DNA from: Acidimicrobiia bacterium
GTDB lineage: Bacteria > Actinomycetota > Acidimicrobiia > Acidimicrobiales > Bin134
Direction of reading: 5' to 3'
Assembly: GCA_022822905.1 (NCBI GenBank)
Contig: JAJDYE010000032.1
Location: forward strand, 40,269 to 104,268
DNA: 64,000 nucleotides
Shown here: one piece after another, positions 43,774 to 52,202 of the stretch
Numbering within the stretch: the stretch's first letter is position 1
Layout: each line of letters opens with the position of its first letter
Position numbers and translations under genes: made by a program
Notes under the pieces: model-generated
The model's input: only the letters and a program-made list of their open reading frames with translations
Told to the model about the DNA's origin: nothing
Databases searched by the model: none

Positions 43774-44874
43774 ATGAGAAGGCGATGCGTACGGAAGCTG
43801 TGGTTGATGGCGGTGTTGCTGTCATTGGTGTCCTTGGTGGCTGCCGGCTGCGGCAACGACGACGATGATGGTGGGTCTTCAGTTGATCCAGCACTCCTTG
43901 ACACTTTTGATGCGGATGGTGATGGCACCCTAACCATCGGCGTGGCCGCTGCCGGTCCCCGCGACGACCAGGGCTATTACCAGGCTCTGGTGGATTTCGC
44001 CGAGGAGTTTTCTGCCGAGAACGGCTTTGCCCCGCCCATCGTGAGCGACAACATCGGCGCCGCTGAGGCCGCCCAGGCCATGTCTGACCTTGCCGAACAA
44101 GGGGTGGACGTAATCCTGGTTGGAGCCAGCGAGATCGCCGAGCCCTTGGCCGACCTCACTGCGCAGTATCCCGACATCTTCTGGTACTGCAACTGCGGGG
44201 CTGGGTTCCCGGAGACCCCCGGATTGGCGCAGGCCACCGACTGGGGTGCTCCCATCCACTACACCGCCGGCGTGGCCATGGGGTCGGCGTTGCAGGAGCA
44301 CGGCGGCGATACCGCGGTGTTCTTGGGCTGCTGCGACCTCGGCTTCGAGAAGGAGGCGTATAACGCCACCGTGCACGGCCTCCAATCGGTGGACCCGTCG
44401 TTCACCATGGAGTACGTGGCCACCGGCGCCTTCCCGTTTGACTTCGACAACTCGGCCAACGCCACCGCGGCGCTAACCAACGCCATTGCCGAAGGGGCCA
44501 CCTTGGCCTACGCGTATTTGGGCGGGGCGCTGAACCCAGTGGGTCAACTCGCCACCGACGAGGGGATTGCGGTGTTCGCGGCCGGTCCAGGTGACATCTG
44601 TTCTCGCGACGATGGAATTGATTGGACAGGCACGATTGTGTTCGACGCCGGTCGCTACGCCCGGCTGGTGCTGCCGCTGATTCTCGACGGCACGCTAGCT
44701 GAGGGGGGTACCTATCAGTTCCCGACCGAGCAGGGCCTCAATGGCGGCGAGCTGTGCGGTGCATCTTCCGAAGCGGAGGCGCTGCTGGCCGATGCCTTCC
44801 AAGCAGCTAACACGGATGGCGAGCTGCTCGGCGTGCTCGGCGGAATCTCCGGGGCCGCCTACGGCGGCGGGTGA
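43774..44874 (+). CDS. BMP-family substrate-binding lipoprotein (nucleoside/purine ABC transporter)
   Basis: A 366-residue lipoprotein with lipobox VAAGC (Cys26) and an acidic GNDDDD run. The mature part is a BMP/PnrA-like binding protein: AAAGPRDDQGYYQALVDFAEE near the start, VDVILVGAS in the middle. BMP proteins bind nucleosides or purine-like ligands for CUT2-type importers. Heads an operon with ATPase and two permeases. GAGGAGG precedes the ATG; a longer frame upstream lacks a signal peptide start. Confidence 0.88.
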   Translation: MRRRCVRKLWLMAVLLSLVSLVAAGCGNDDDDGGSSVDPALLDTFDADGDGTLTIGVAAAGPRDDQGYYQALVDFAEEFSAENGFAPPIVSDNIGAAEAAQAMSDLAEQGVDVILVGASEIAEPLADLTAQYPDIFWYCNCGAGFPETPGLAQATDWGAPIHYTAGVAMGSALQEHGGDTAVFLGCCDLGFEKEAYNATVHGLQSVDPSFTMEYVATGAFPFDFDNSANATAALTNAIAEGATLAYAYLGGALNPVGQLATDEGIAVFAAGPGDICSRDDGIDWTGTIVFDAGRYARLVLPLILDGTLAEGGTYQFPTEQGLNGGELCGASSEAEALLADAFQAANTDGELLGVLGGISGAAYGGG

Positions 44875-46478
44875 CCGACGCGACGACAGGAATGGCAGGC
44901 ACCGAGGGGTCTGACCCCTCGGTGCCTGCCGTTCAACTCACGGGGATAACCAAGCGCTTTGGGGGGATCGTCGCTTGCGACGAGGTTGACCTCACCCTGT
45001 ACCGGGGTCTTGTCCACGGCATCTTGGGTGAGAACGGGGCGGGGAAGTCCACGTTGATGAAGGTGCTCATCGGGCTGGTTCTGCCCGATGAAGGCTCGAT
45101 CCTCATTGACGATCAGCCCCGCACCATTCACGATCCGCTAGCCGCCGCTGCTCTGGGCATTGGCATGGTCCATCAGCACTTCAGCCTGGTGGACCAGCTG
45201 TCGGTGTGGGAGAACGTGGCCCTCGGCGAGGCCGGTAAATTGGATTCTTCGGGTGTGCGCCGTCGGGTTGCGGCCATCAGCAAGCAGTACGGGTTGGAAA
45301 TTGACCCCGACGCTCGGGTGGGTACTCTCACTGCTGGGCTACGCCAACGGGTGGAGATCATCAAGTGCCTGCGCCGCGACCCCCACATCCTGGTGTTCGA
45401 CGAGCCCACCTCGGTGCTCACCCCCGAGGAGTCGGAGCAGCTGTTCAGCACCTTGCGAGAGGTGGTCGCGGCCGAAGGCCGGGCGGTGGTGCTAGTCAGC
45501 CACAAGCTCGACGAGGTGCTCCACGCCACCGACGAGATCACCATCATGCGCCAAGGCCGAGTGGTGGATCACCGGCCCACCCAAGAGGCCGATGCCCGCA
45601 GTCTGGCCCGGGCCATGGTGGGCCGGGAGGTGTCGCTGCGCTCGGAGCGGGCGGCCTTCGGCCTGGCCGATATCGAGGAAGCAGTCGATGCCGACCCCGA
45701 AGACCGGCCGCCCGCGGAGACGGTGATCTCGGATGAGCCGGTGCTGCGGATCGAGGGAGTCTCGGTGCGAGGACGGGGCGGAGCCCGGCTGCTGGACGAC
45801 ATCAGCCTGGATCTGCGTGCGGGCGAGATTATGGGCGTGGCCGGTGTGGAGGGCAACGGCCAGCGCACCTTGGGCGATCTGCTTTCCAGTCTGATTCCGC
45901 TGGATGCCGGTCGGGTGGTGGTCAACGACTCGGAAGTCCGCTCCGGCGCCCCTGGCGCCATGGCTAAGGCGGGCATCGGCGTCATTCCCGAAGACCGCCA
46001 CGACTCCGGCGTCGTGCTGGACATGACGGTGGCCGAGAACCTGCTCATGGTGGACCCTCATCGAGTGGCCCGCCACGGTGTCATGGACAAGGGCCAGACC
46101 ACCGAGACGGCCCTGCGGATGATCGAGGAGTTCGACATCGGTTGTTCCGGGCCCGATGCCCCTCTGTGGTCGTTGTCGGGCGGCAACCAGCAGCGGGTGG
46201 TGCTGGCCCGCGAGTTGGCCGCTGAGCCCGATGTGCTGGTGGCCGCCCAGCCCACTCGGGGGTTGGATGTGGGGGCCATCGAGTACATGACCGACCGGCT
46301 GCGCCAAACCGCGGCCGACGGCGTGGCCGTGCTGTTGATCTCCAGCGAGCTGGAGGAGATTCTGGAACTGTCCGACCGGATCGTGGTGATGTCCCGGGGC
46401 CGGATCGTGGGGGAACTCTCCCATGGTAATGCCAATCTTGAGACGCTTGGTCTGCTCATGGGCGGTAGCGAAGGGTGA
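44871..46478 (+). CDS. ABC transporter ATPase with two ABC domains (nucleoside/sugar CUT2 type)
   Basis: A 535-residue tandem ATPase. Domain 1: Walker A GENGAGKST near residue 54, signature replaced by LTAGLRQ, Walker B LVFDEPT. Domain 2: degenerate Walker A GVEGNGQR, signature LSGGNQQ, and a Walker B ending AAQPTRGLD instead of DE. This asymmetry is usual for CUT2 importers. GTG start overlaps the BMP stop (GTGA). A perfect inverted repeat lies at codons 8-20; GTG 44922 would be an alternative start after its loop. Confidence 0.9.
   Translation: MTDATTGMAGTEGSDPSVPAVQLTGITKRFGGIVACDEVDLTLYRGLVHGILGENGAGKSTLMKVLIGLVLPDEGSILIDDQPRTIHDPLAAAALGIGMVHQHFSLVDQLSVWENVALGEAGKLDSSGVRRRVAAISKQYGLEIDPDARVGTLTAGLRQRVEIIKCLRRDPHILVFDEPTSVLTPEESEQLFSTLREVVAAEGRAVVLVSHKLDEVLHATDEITIMRQGRVVDHRPTQEADARSLARAMVGREVSLRSERAAFGLADIEEAVDADPEDRPPAETVISDEPVLRIEGVSVRGRGGARLLDDISLDLRAGEIMGVAGVEGNGQRTLGDLLSSLIPLDAGRVVVNDSEVRSGAPGAMAKAGIGVIPEDRHDSGVVLDMTVAENLLMVDPHRVARHGVMDKGQTTETALRMIEEFDIGCSGPDAPLWSLSGGNQQRVVLARELAAEPDVLVAAQPTRGLDVGAIEYMTDRLRQTAADGVAVLLISSELEEILELSDRIVVMSRGRIVGELSHGNANLETLGLLMGGSEG
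44894..44930. repeat. Perfect 18 bp inverted repeat with one-base centre inside the ABC ATPase gene
   Basis: Left arm ggcaggcaccgaggggtc (44894-44911), central t, right arm gacccctcggtgcctgcc (44913-44930), all 18 pairs matching. It codes for part of the ATPase N-terminal tail, before the conserved domain. It would form a very stable mRNA hairpin between the binding-protein gene and the ATPase. Confidence 0.95.
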
Positions 46479-47566
46479 CTCGGGGGGCGCGGGCATCGGA
46501 GTGGGTGGTGATGTACGCCCTCAGCGTGGTCGTGGCCCTGGCCATTTCCAGTGTGATCGTGGAGGCTACCGGCGGTGATTGGTGGCCGGTACTCAAGGCT
46601 TTGGTAGACGGCAGCATCAAGGCGCCCGGGCGCTGGGGGGAGACGCTGGGAATAGCCGCACCCTTGTTGCTGGTGGCCTTGGGCACGGTGATCTCGGCTA
46701 AGGCGGGCCTGATCAACATCGGCCAGGAGGGCCAGCTGCTGATGGGAGCGGCATTCGCGGTGTTCTTCAGCTTCCGCATCGGCGGCCCTGGTCCGCTGAA
46801 CGTGGTGCTGTTGCTCTTGTTCGGTGCTTTGGGCGGAGCGGTTTGGGCCTCGGCAGCCGGGCTGCTGCGCTATTGGCGGGGTGTGCCCGAGGTGCTGAGC
46901 ACCCTGCTGTTGGTGTTTGTGGCTGTTCAGGCCGTGGGGTACGGCTTGAAGTGGCAGTGGCTGCTGTTGGCCGACGAGGCCAGTCGCGGCAACCGCAACC
47001 TGGTGAGCGAGCAGTTGACCAAGGACAATCGGATCCCCCGCCCCGACATATTCGGCAACGAATTCCCCATCACCGTCTATGTGGCGTTGGCGCTAGCCCT
47101 AGCGGTGGCCTACGTGCTGGCCCGCACGGTGTGGGGCTTTCGTCTGCGGATGCTGGGTCACAATCCCCGGGCTGCCCAGCGATCAGGCGTGTCGTCCACC
47201 ACCTACGGGGCAACCGCGCTGGCCATCGGCGGGGCCTTTGCCGGCCTTGCCGGGGCGGCCATGTTTGCTGGCGGGGGATTCTCGTTTGGCAACTACCGGC
47301 TGGTGCCCGGCTTCTCCGACTTCATCGGCTGGACCGGCCTCTTGGTGGCCCTGATGGCCCGGGAGCGGGCGTTGCCCGCGGTGGTGGCCGCGTTCGTATT
47401 CGCCATGCTGCGCACTGGAGCAGGTTTCGTGAACAGCACCGGAGTGGAGAGCCGCATCACCGACGTGGTGCAGGGGCTGTTGGTGCTGGCCCTCCTGGTT
47501 CCTCCTGCGGTGGTCTTCCTGCGGGATCGGCGCCGGGCCCGGGCCGCGGCTACGGAGAGGGTGTGA
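46475..47566 (+). CDS. ABC transporter permease (BMP/CUT2 type, first)
   Basis: A 363-residue BPD_transp_2 permease with about nine or ten helices. APLLLVALGTVISAKAGLINIGQEGQLLMGAAFAVF is the conserved region around 66-101. It forms the transmembrane channel with the second permease. GTG start in a GTGA overlap with the ATPase gene. Confidence 0.88.
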   Translation: MTRGARASEWVVMYALSVVVALAISSVIVEATGGDWWPVLKALVDGSIKAPGRWGETLGIAAPLLLVALGTVISAKAGLINIGQEGQLLMGAAFAVFFSFRIGGPGPLNVVLLLLFGALGGAVWASAAGLLRYWRGVPEVLSTLLLVFVAVQAVGYGLKWQWLLLADEASRGNRNLVSEQLTKDNRIPRPDIFGNEFPITVYVALALALAVAYVLARTVWGFRLRMLGHNPRAAQRSGVSSTTYGATALAIGGAFAGLAGAAMFAGGGFSFGNYRLVPGFSDFIGWTGLLVALMARERALPAVVAAFVFAMLRTGAGFVNSTGVESRITDVVQGLLVLALLVPPAVVFLRDRRRARAAATERV

Positions 47567-47570
47567 TGCC

Positions 47571-47624
47571 GTGCTGATCGAAGAAACGCCGTTTGCAGGC
47601 GGAGAGGGCGATCCATGTTGCTGA
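47571..47624 (+). other. Micro-ORF (17 codons) bridging the two permease genes
   Basis: GTG 47571, five bases after the first permease stop, encodes MLIEETPFAGGEGDPCC and ends ten bases into the second permease. Its start tgctgatcga (47572-47581) repeats at the start of permease 2 (47619-47628, MLLID). Possible re-initiation relay; not proven. Confidence 0.3.
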
Positions 47625-48556
47625 TCGACTTCTTCTCCGCGGTGGGCGACGTGCTGTCCAGCGAGTCGACTTACATCAATGGCGCACTCTTCGCCGCGCT
47701 GCTGGCCTTCGCCGCCACCGGGGAGTGGGTGGCTGAGCGATCGGGTACGTTGAACATCTCCGTGGAGGGGATGCTGCTGAGCGGCGCTTTCGCCGGGGCG
47801 CTCGGCTATCACCTGGCCGAATCGGTGGCGGTGGGCTTGATGCTCGGCGGGGTCGGCGGCTTGATCATCGCAGTGGTGCAGGCCGAGATGAGCCATCGCC
47901 TCACCGCCGATCAGTTCGTGGTCGGCCTCACCCTCAACATCCTGGTTGTGGGCCTCACCGGTTTCTTGGACCGAGAGATCGATCCTCGAGCCGATTATGC
48001 CTCTGAGGTGGAGATCCCCATCCTGGTGGACATTCCCCTGTTCGGGCAGGCGCTGTTCGGGGAGCCGTGGCCGTTTTATCTGCTGTACGGATTGGTGCCA
48101 CTGTCGTGGTGGCTGGTGTACCGAACCCGCTGGGGACTGGAGCTTCGGGCCGCAGGTGAGAACCCCCAGTCGGCCGACGTGAGCGGCATCGACGTGAACC
48201 GCCGCCGCCGGCAGTCCATCTACTACGCCGGACTGACTTCCGGGCTGGGCGGGGCCTACTTCCTGTTTGCCCGTCTAGCAACCTTCGACGACTCCGTGAT
48301 CGGCGGCCAAGGGTTCATCGCCATCGCCGCGGTGATATTCGGCGGTTGGACGCTGTGGGGCACCATGGGGGGCTGCGTTCTGTTCGCCGGAGCCTTGTCG
48401 TTCCAGCTTTCCCTGCAAGGGCTGGGCTACGAGCTCAACACCGAGCTGTTGCAGGCCCTGCCCTATTTGGTGACCATCGGGGCCATGGCCATCTTCGCCC
48501 GGCGGGTGAGGCCACCCGCCGCTTTGGCTCAGCCCTTCATCCGCGGTCTGAAATAG
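47615..48556 (+). CDS. ABC transporter permease (BMP/CUT2 type, second)
   Basis: A 313-residue permease with about eight helices. FAATGEWVAERSGTLNISVEGMLLSGAFAGAL (around 29-60) is the conserved family block shared with nucleoside permeases. Completes the importer with the BMP lipoprotein, double ATPase and first permease. ATG with GGCGGAGAGGG upstream. Confidence 0.88.
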   Translation: MLLIDFFSAVGDVLSSESTYINGALFAALLAFAATGEWVAERSGTLNISVEGMLLSGAFAGALGYHLAESVAVGLMLGGVGGLIIAVVQAEMSHRLTADQFVVGLTLNILVVGLTGFLDREIDPRADYASEVEIPILVDIPLFGQALFGEPWPFYLLYGLVPLSWWLVYRTRWGLELRAAGENPQSADVSGIDVNRRRRQSIYYAGLTSGLGGAYFLFARLATFDDSVIGGQGFIAIAAVIFGGWTLWGTMGGCVLFAGALSFQLSLQGLGYELNTELLQALPYLVTIGAMAIFARRVRPPAALAQPFIRGLK

Positions 48557-48582
48557 TCGGGCTGAGACGAAGGAGAGCGGCA

Positions 48583-49617
48583 ATGAAGGCGATGCGATAC
48601 TACGAGCCCGGCGGCCCCGACGTGCTCCGCTACGAGGAGGTGCCCGATCCCGAGCCCGGCCCGGTGGACGTGGTGGTGGATGTGGTGGCTACTGCCCTCA
48701 ACCGGCTCGACGTGGTGCAGCGCAATGGCTGGTTCACCATGCCTGGCTTCACCCTGCCCCACATCGCCGGCATGGATGTGGCCGGAGTGGTATCGGAGGT
48801 TGGTTCCGAGGTCGACGAGGTGGCCGTGGGCGACAGGGTGGTGGTAGACCCGTCGCTGGCCGGGGTGGACGACCGCTCCAAGCTGGGAGGCCAGGGCGAC
48901 CTGTATGGGGAGCTGGGCATCATCGGCGCCACCATCGACGGCGGGTATGCCGAGCGGTGCCTGGTGCCGGCCTCGCATGTTTACCCAGTACCCCACGCCA
49001 TGTCGTTGGAGGCCGCGGCCACCTTCCCCACCTGCTACCTCACCGCGGCCCATGCCCTGTTCGAAGTGGGCGGGCTCACCGAGGGTGAGACGGTGATGAT
49101 CCACGCCGCCGGCTCAGGGGTGTCAGTGGCCGGAATCCAATTCGCCATAAACGCCGGGGCCACCGTATTGGCCACCGCGGGCACCGAAGAGAAGTGCCAG
49201 CGGGCCCTTGAGCTGGGCGCCTCCCATGCGCTCAACAACCGGACCGGCGACGTGGCCGCCTGGGCCCGAGAGCTGACCGCTGGGGCGGGAGTGGACATGG
49301 TGTTCGACCATGTGGGCACCGCTTTGTTCGGGCCGTCGTTGTTCGCCCTGGGCATCGGTGGGCGGCTGGTGAACTGCGGCAACTCCTCCGGTGATGAAGC
49401 GGTGATCCCGTCGTTGGGCTACGTGTTCCACTCCGGCATCAAGATCTTGGGGTCCGACCCCTACCGCCCCGAGGAGTTCGGCCCGGCATGGGACACCTTC
49501 TGCGGCGACGGATTCACCGCCGCGGTGGACTCGGTATTCGACCTGGCCGACGCGGCCGACGCCCAGGCCAAGATGCTGGCCAGCGACTTCTTCGGCAAGA
49601 TTCTGCTGAAGCCCTGA
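48583..49617 (+). CDS. Zinc-independent quinone oxidoreductase-like MDR protein
   Basis: A 344-residue medium-chain reductase. MKAMRYYEPGGPDVLRYEEVPDPEP at the start and nucleotide motif AAGSGVSVAGIQFA (about 172-185). It likely reduces a quinone or enone with NADPH. AAGGAGAG precedes the ATG. It lies 26 bp after the permease gene and may belong to the transporter operon. Substrate unknown. Confidence 0.85.
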   Translation: MKAMRYYEPGGPDVLRYEEVPDPEPGPVDVVVDVVATALNRLDVVQRNGWFTMPGFTLPHIAGMDVAGVVSEVGSEVDEVAVGDRVVVDPSLAGVDDRSKLGGQGDLYGELGIIGATIDGGYAERCLVPASHVYPVPHAMSLEAAATFPTCYLTAAHALFEVGGLTEGETVMIHAAGSGVSVAGIQFAINAGATVLATAGTEEKCQRALELGASHALNNRTGDVAAWARELTAGAGVDMVFDHVGTALFGPSLFALGIGGRLVNCGNSSGDEAVIPSLGYVFHSGIKILGSDPYRPEEFGPAWDTFCGDGFTAAVDSVFDLADAADAQAKMLASDFFGKILLKP

Positions 49618-49637
49618 CATGGATTTCGGGAGAACGA

Positions 49638-50792
49638 GTGGCTGATTCCCCGTATCCCGAGCTGAAGAAGTCCCATGTTCCCGAGCGGGTGGGCCGCCCG
49701 TGGACCGACCACAAGCCCCCGCCATCTTCCCCAGTGTGGGCGGTGATCGGGGGGCTCGGCTCGTTCCATGTCCTGGTTGCGGCCTTGGATATGGGCGTGT
49801 TCGACGCCCTGTCCAACCGGGGTGCCAACCCTGGTATCCCCCCCGAAGTGACCGCCGCAGACCTAGCTGAGGGGCTTGGGGTATCAGCCCCCCACCTGGA
49901 AGCGCTGCTCGACTCCCTGGCAGTGCTCGGCCTGCTGGAGCGAGTGGGCGGCCGCTACGGCCTGAACGACACCGCGGCCCGCTATCTCACCACCGACGGC
50001 CCAGCATCAATGTCCTCACTGGTGCCGGTGGCCCCCGGCCCACTGGACAACTGGTCGCGGCTGGCCGACACCATTCGGGCTGGGCGGCCCGCCGAGCCCA
50101 TTGACGACGACCCGGCCGAGTTCTACCGCCCTCTGGTTGAGGGCACCTTTACCACAATTCTCCGAGCAGCCACCCGGGCCGACCTCCAAGTGCGCTACAG
50201 CGCCATGACCGCCCCCCGAGTACTTGACCTGGGAGCTGGTGGAGCCCCCTGGGCCATCGCCGTGCTCAAGGCCTGCCCCGAAGCCACCGCGGTGATCAAC
50301 GACCTCGACGGAGTAATCGAAGTGGCCCAGCGCACCACCGCCGAGCATGGCGTGGCCGATCGCTGCGAGTTCCGCCCCGGCGACTTCCACACCATCGAAA
50401 TCGAACCCGAGGCCTACGACATCGCAGTACTGGGCCACGTCTGCCGCACCGAGGGCCCAGAAGGCGCTCAACGTCTCATCGCCAGGGCGCATGAAATCCT
50501 ACGCCCCGAAGGCCGCCTGCTATTGGCCGACTACTTTGTGGCCCCCGAGCCCCAATGGAGCCCCCACAGCACGCTGATGGGCATGACCATGATGGCCAGC
50601 ACCACAAACGGCTTCCCCATTACCGCCGCCCAAACCGCCAATTGGCTCCAAGAAGCCGGCTTCGAGCACCTCCGCCTAATAGAACCCATAGGTCACCAAT
50701 ACGCCTACACCGCCACCAAACCCCGCCGCCCCACCGGACAAGCGCCAACAACCCCTAAAGAGCCGCCGCCCGGACCCGCAAGATCAACATAG
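49638..50792 (+). CDS. Class I O-methyltransferase with N-terminal dimerisation domain
   Basis: A 384-residue protein. Residues 30-115 form a winged-helix dimerisation domain (AADLAEGLGVSAPHLEALLDSLAVLGLLERV). From about 185 comes an AdoMet domain with motif I VLDLGAGGAPWAIAVLK. It resembles hydroxyneurosporene/acetylserotonin-type O-methyltransferases. A Pro/Thr-rich tail of about 25 residues ends it. GTG 49638 preceded by GGGAGAA. Substrate unknown; sits between the transporter operon and an amidohydrolase. Confidence 0.82.
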   Translation: MADSPYPELKKSHVPERVGRPWTDHKPPPSSPVWAVIGGLGSFHVLVAALDMGVFDALSNRGANPGIPPEVTAADLAEGLGVSAPHLEALLDSLAVLGLLERVGGRYGLNDTAARYLTTDGPASMSSLVPVAPGPLDNWSRLADTIRAGRPAEPIDDDPAEFYRPLVEGTFTTILRAATRADLQVRYSAMTAPRVLDLGAGGAPWAIAVLKACPEATAVINDLDGVIEVAQRTTAEHGVADRCEFRPGDFHTIEIEPEAYDIAVLGHVCRTEGPEGAQRLIARAHEILRPEGRLLLADYFVAPEPQWSPHSTLMGMTMMASTTNGFPITAAQTANWLQEAGFEHLRLIEPIGHQYAYTATKPRRPTGQAPTTPKEPPPGPARST

Positions 50793-50801
50793 AGGAGCAT
50801 C

Positions 50802-52190
50802 ATGACCGAGCAGATCGACACCCTCATCAAAGCCTGGTACGTCGTCACCATGAACCCGACCCGCGACATCATCAGGCAAGGCGCAGTAGCCATCAGAGGC
50901 AACCAGATTGTCGATGTGGGCAAGGCATCGGACCTGGAGGGCCGCTATCAGGCCGCGGAGACGGTGGGCGGTGACCGATTCGTGATCACGCCGGGGCTGG
51001 TCAACACCCATATCCACATCACCGGCGAGCCCCTTACCCGGGGCTATGTGCCCGACGACACCCCGTTTGAGGAGAACGTGTTCCAATGGCTGTGCCCGCT
51101 GTATTCGGTATACACCGCTGAGGAGGAGCGCCTGTCGGGGCAGTTGGCCGCGGTGGAGATGCTCAAGTCGGGCACCACCTGCTTCTTGGAGGCGGGCACC
51201 ATCCGGTTTGTCGACGAGGTGATGGACGGCCTGGTCGAATCCGGCATCCGGGGCCGGATCGGCAAATGGGTGTGGGATCTGCCCCCCGAGCCCAGCGTGT
51301 ACCGCCAAGACACCGACGAGGCCATCGCCAACCTGCGCGACACCGTCGAGCGGTTCCAAGGCACTGCCGGCGGGCGGTTGGGGGCGTGGTCGATGGTGGT
51401 GGGCCACACCACCTGCTCCGACCCCTTGTGGCAGGCCGCTCGGGCCACTGCCGACGAGTACGGCGTGGGGCTCAGCTTCCACATGTCCCCGGCCGCATTG
51501 GATCCCGACACCTTCATTGCGGCATTCGGTCAGCGCCCGATGGTGCACCTGGGAGAGCTGGGCGTGCTGGGAGACGACACCGCCATCACCCACTGCGTCC
51601 ACGTCGACGACCAGGAGATCGCGCTGCTGGCCGAGGCCGGATCGTCGGTGGTCCACTGTCCCACCACCGCGCTGAAGGTGAGCTACGGCGTGACCCAGAT
51701 CGGCAAGATGCCCGAGATGGTCACCGCCGGGGCGAACGTGAGCCTGGGTACCGACGGCAACAACGCCTCCAACTACTCCGACCTGATGCGGGCCACCTAC
51801 CTGGTGGCCGGGCTGTTCAAAGACGCCCGCATGGATCCTCAGATGTTCCCAGCCGAGAAGGCCTACGAGATGGCCACGTTGGACGGGGCCCGGACCATGC
51901 TGATGCAAGACGAGATCGGCTCGCTGGAGCCCGGCAAGCTGGCCGATGTAGTGATGCACGACACGGACCGACCCGAATGGCGGCCGCTGTTGAACGTGAT
52001 GAACCAGCTGGTGTGGTCGGCCGACGGCCGAGGCGTTCACACCGTGTTCGTGGACGGGCAGAAAGTGGTGGAGGGTGGCCGCATGACCACCATCGACGAG
52101 GAATCCTTCTACAACCGCTGCCAGCAAGCCGGAGAAGCCGTCGTGGGGCGCTCGGGCCTCCCCGACAAGGCCAAGTTTCCTGTTTGGTAG
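50802..52190 (+). CDS. Amidohydrolase, deaminase/chlorohydrolase (subtype III) family
   Basis: A 462-residue metal-dependent hydrolase. Metal ligands H70 and H72 (NTHIH), a histidine in LSFHMSP, histidines in THCVH and the aspartate in SLGTDGN; the beta-sandwich ends with VFVDGQKVVEGG. The family includes guanine, cytosine, S-adenosylhomocysteine deaminases and triazine hydrolases. With the BMP-type importer next door, a purine or pyrimidine deaminase role is plausible (inference). AGAGGAG before the ATG. Confidence 0.86.
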   Translation: MTEQIDTLIKAWYVVTMNPTRDIIRQGAVAIRGNQIVDVGKASDLEGRYQAAETVGGDRFVITPGLVNTHIHITGEPLTRGYVPDDTPFEENVFQWLCPLYSVYTAEEERLSGQLAAVEMLKSGTTCFLEAGTIRFVDEVMDGLVESGIRGRIGKWVWDLPPEPSVYRQDTDEAIANLRDTVERFQGTAGGRLGAWSMVVGHTTCSDPLWQAARATADEYGVGLSFHMSPAALDPDTFIAAFGQRPMVHLGELGVLGDDTAITHCVHVDDQEIALLAEAGSSVVHCPTTALKVSYGVTQIGKMPEMVTAGANVSLGTDGNNASNYSDLMRATYLVAGLFKDARMDPQMFPAEKAYEMATLDGARTMLMQDEIGSLEPGKLADVVMHDTDRPEWRPLLNVMNQLVWSADGRGVHTVFVDGQKVVEGGRMTTIDEESFYNRCQQAGEAVVGRSGLPDKAKFPVW

Positions 52191-52202
52191 GGGAATGGTC
52201 GC

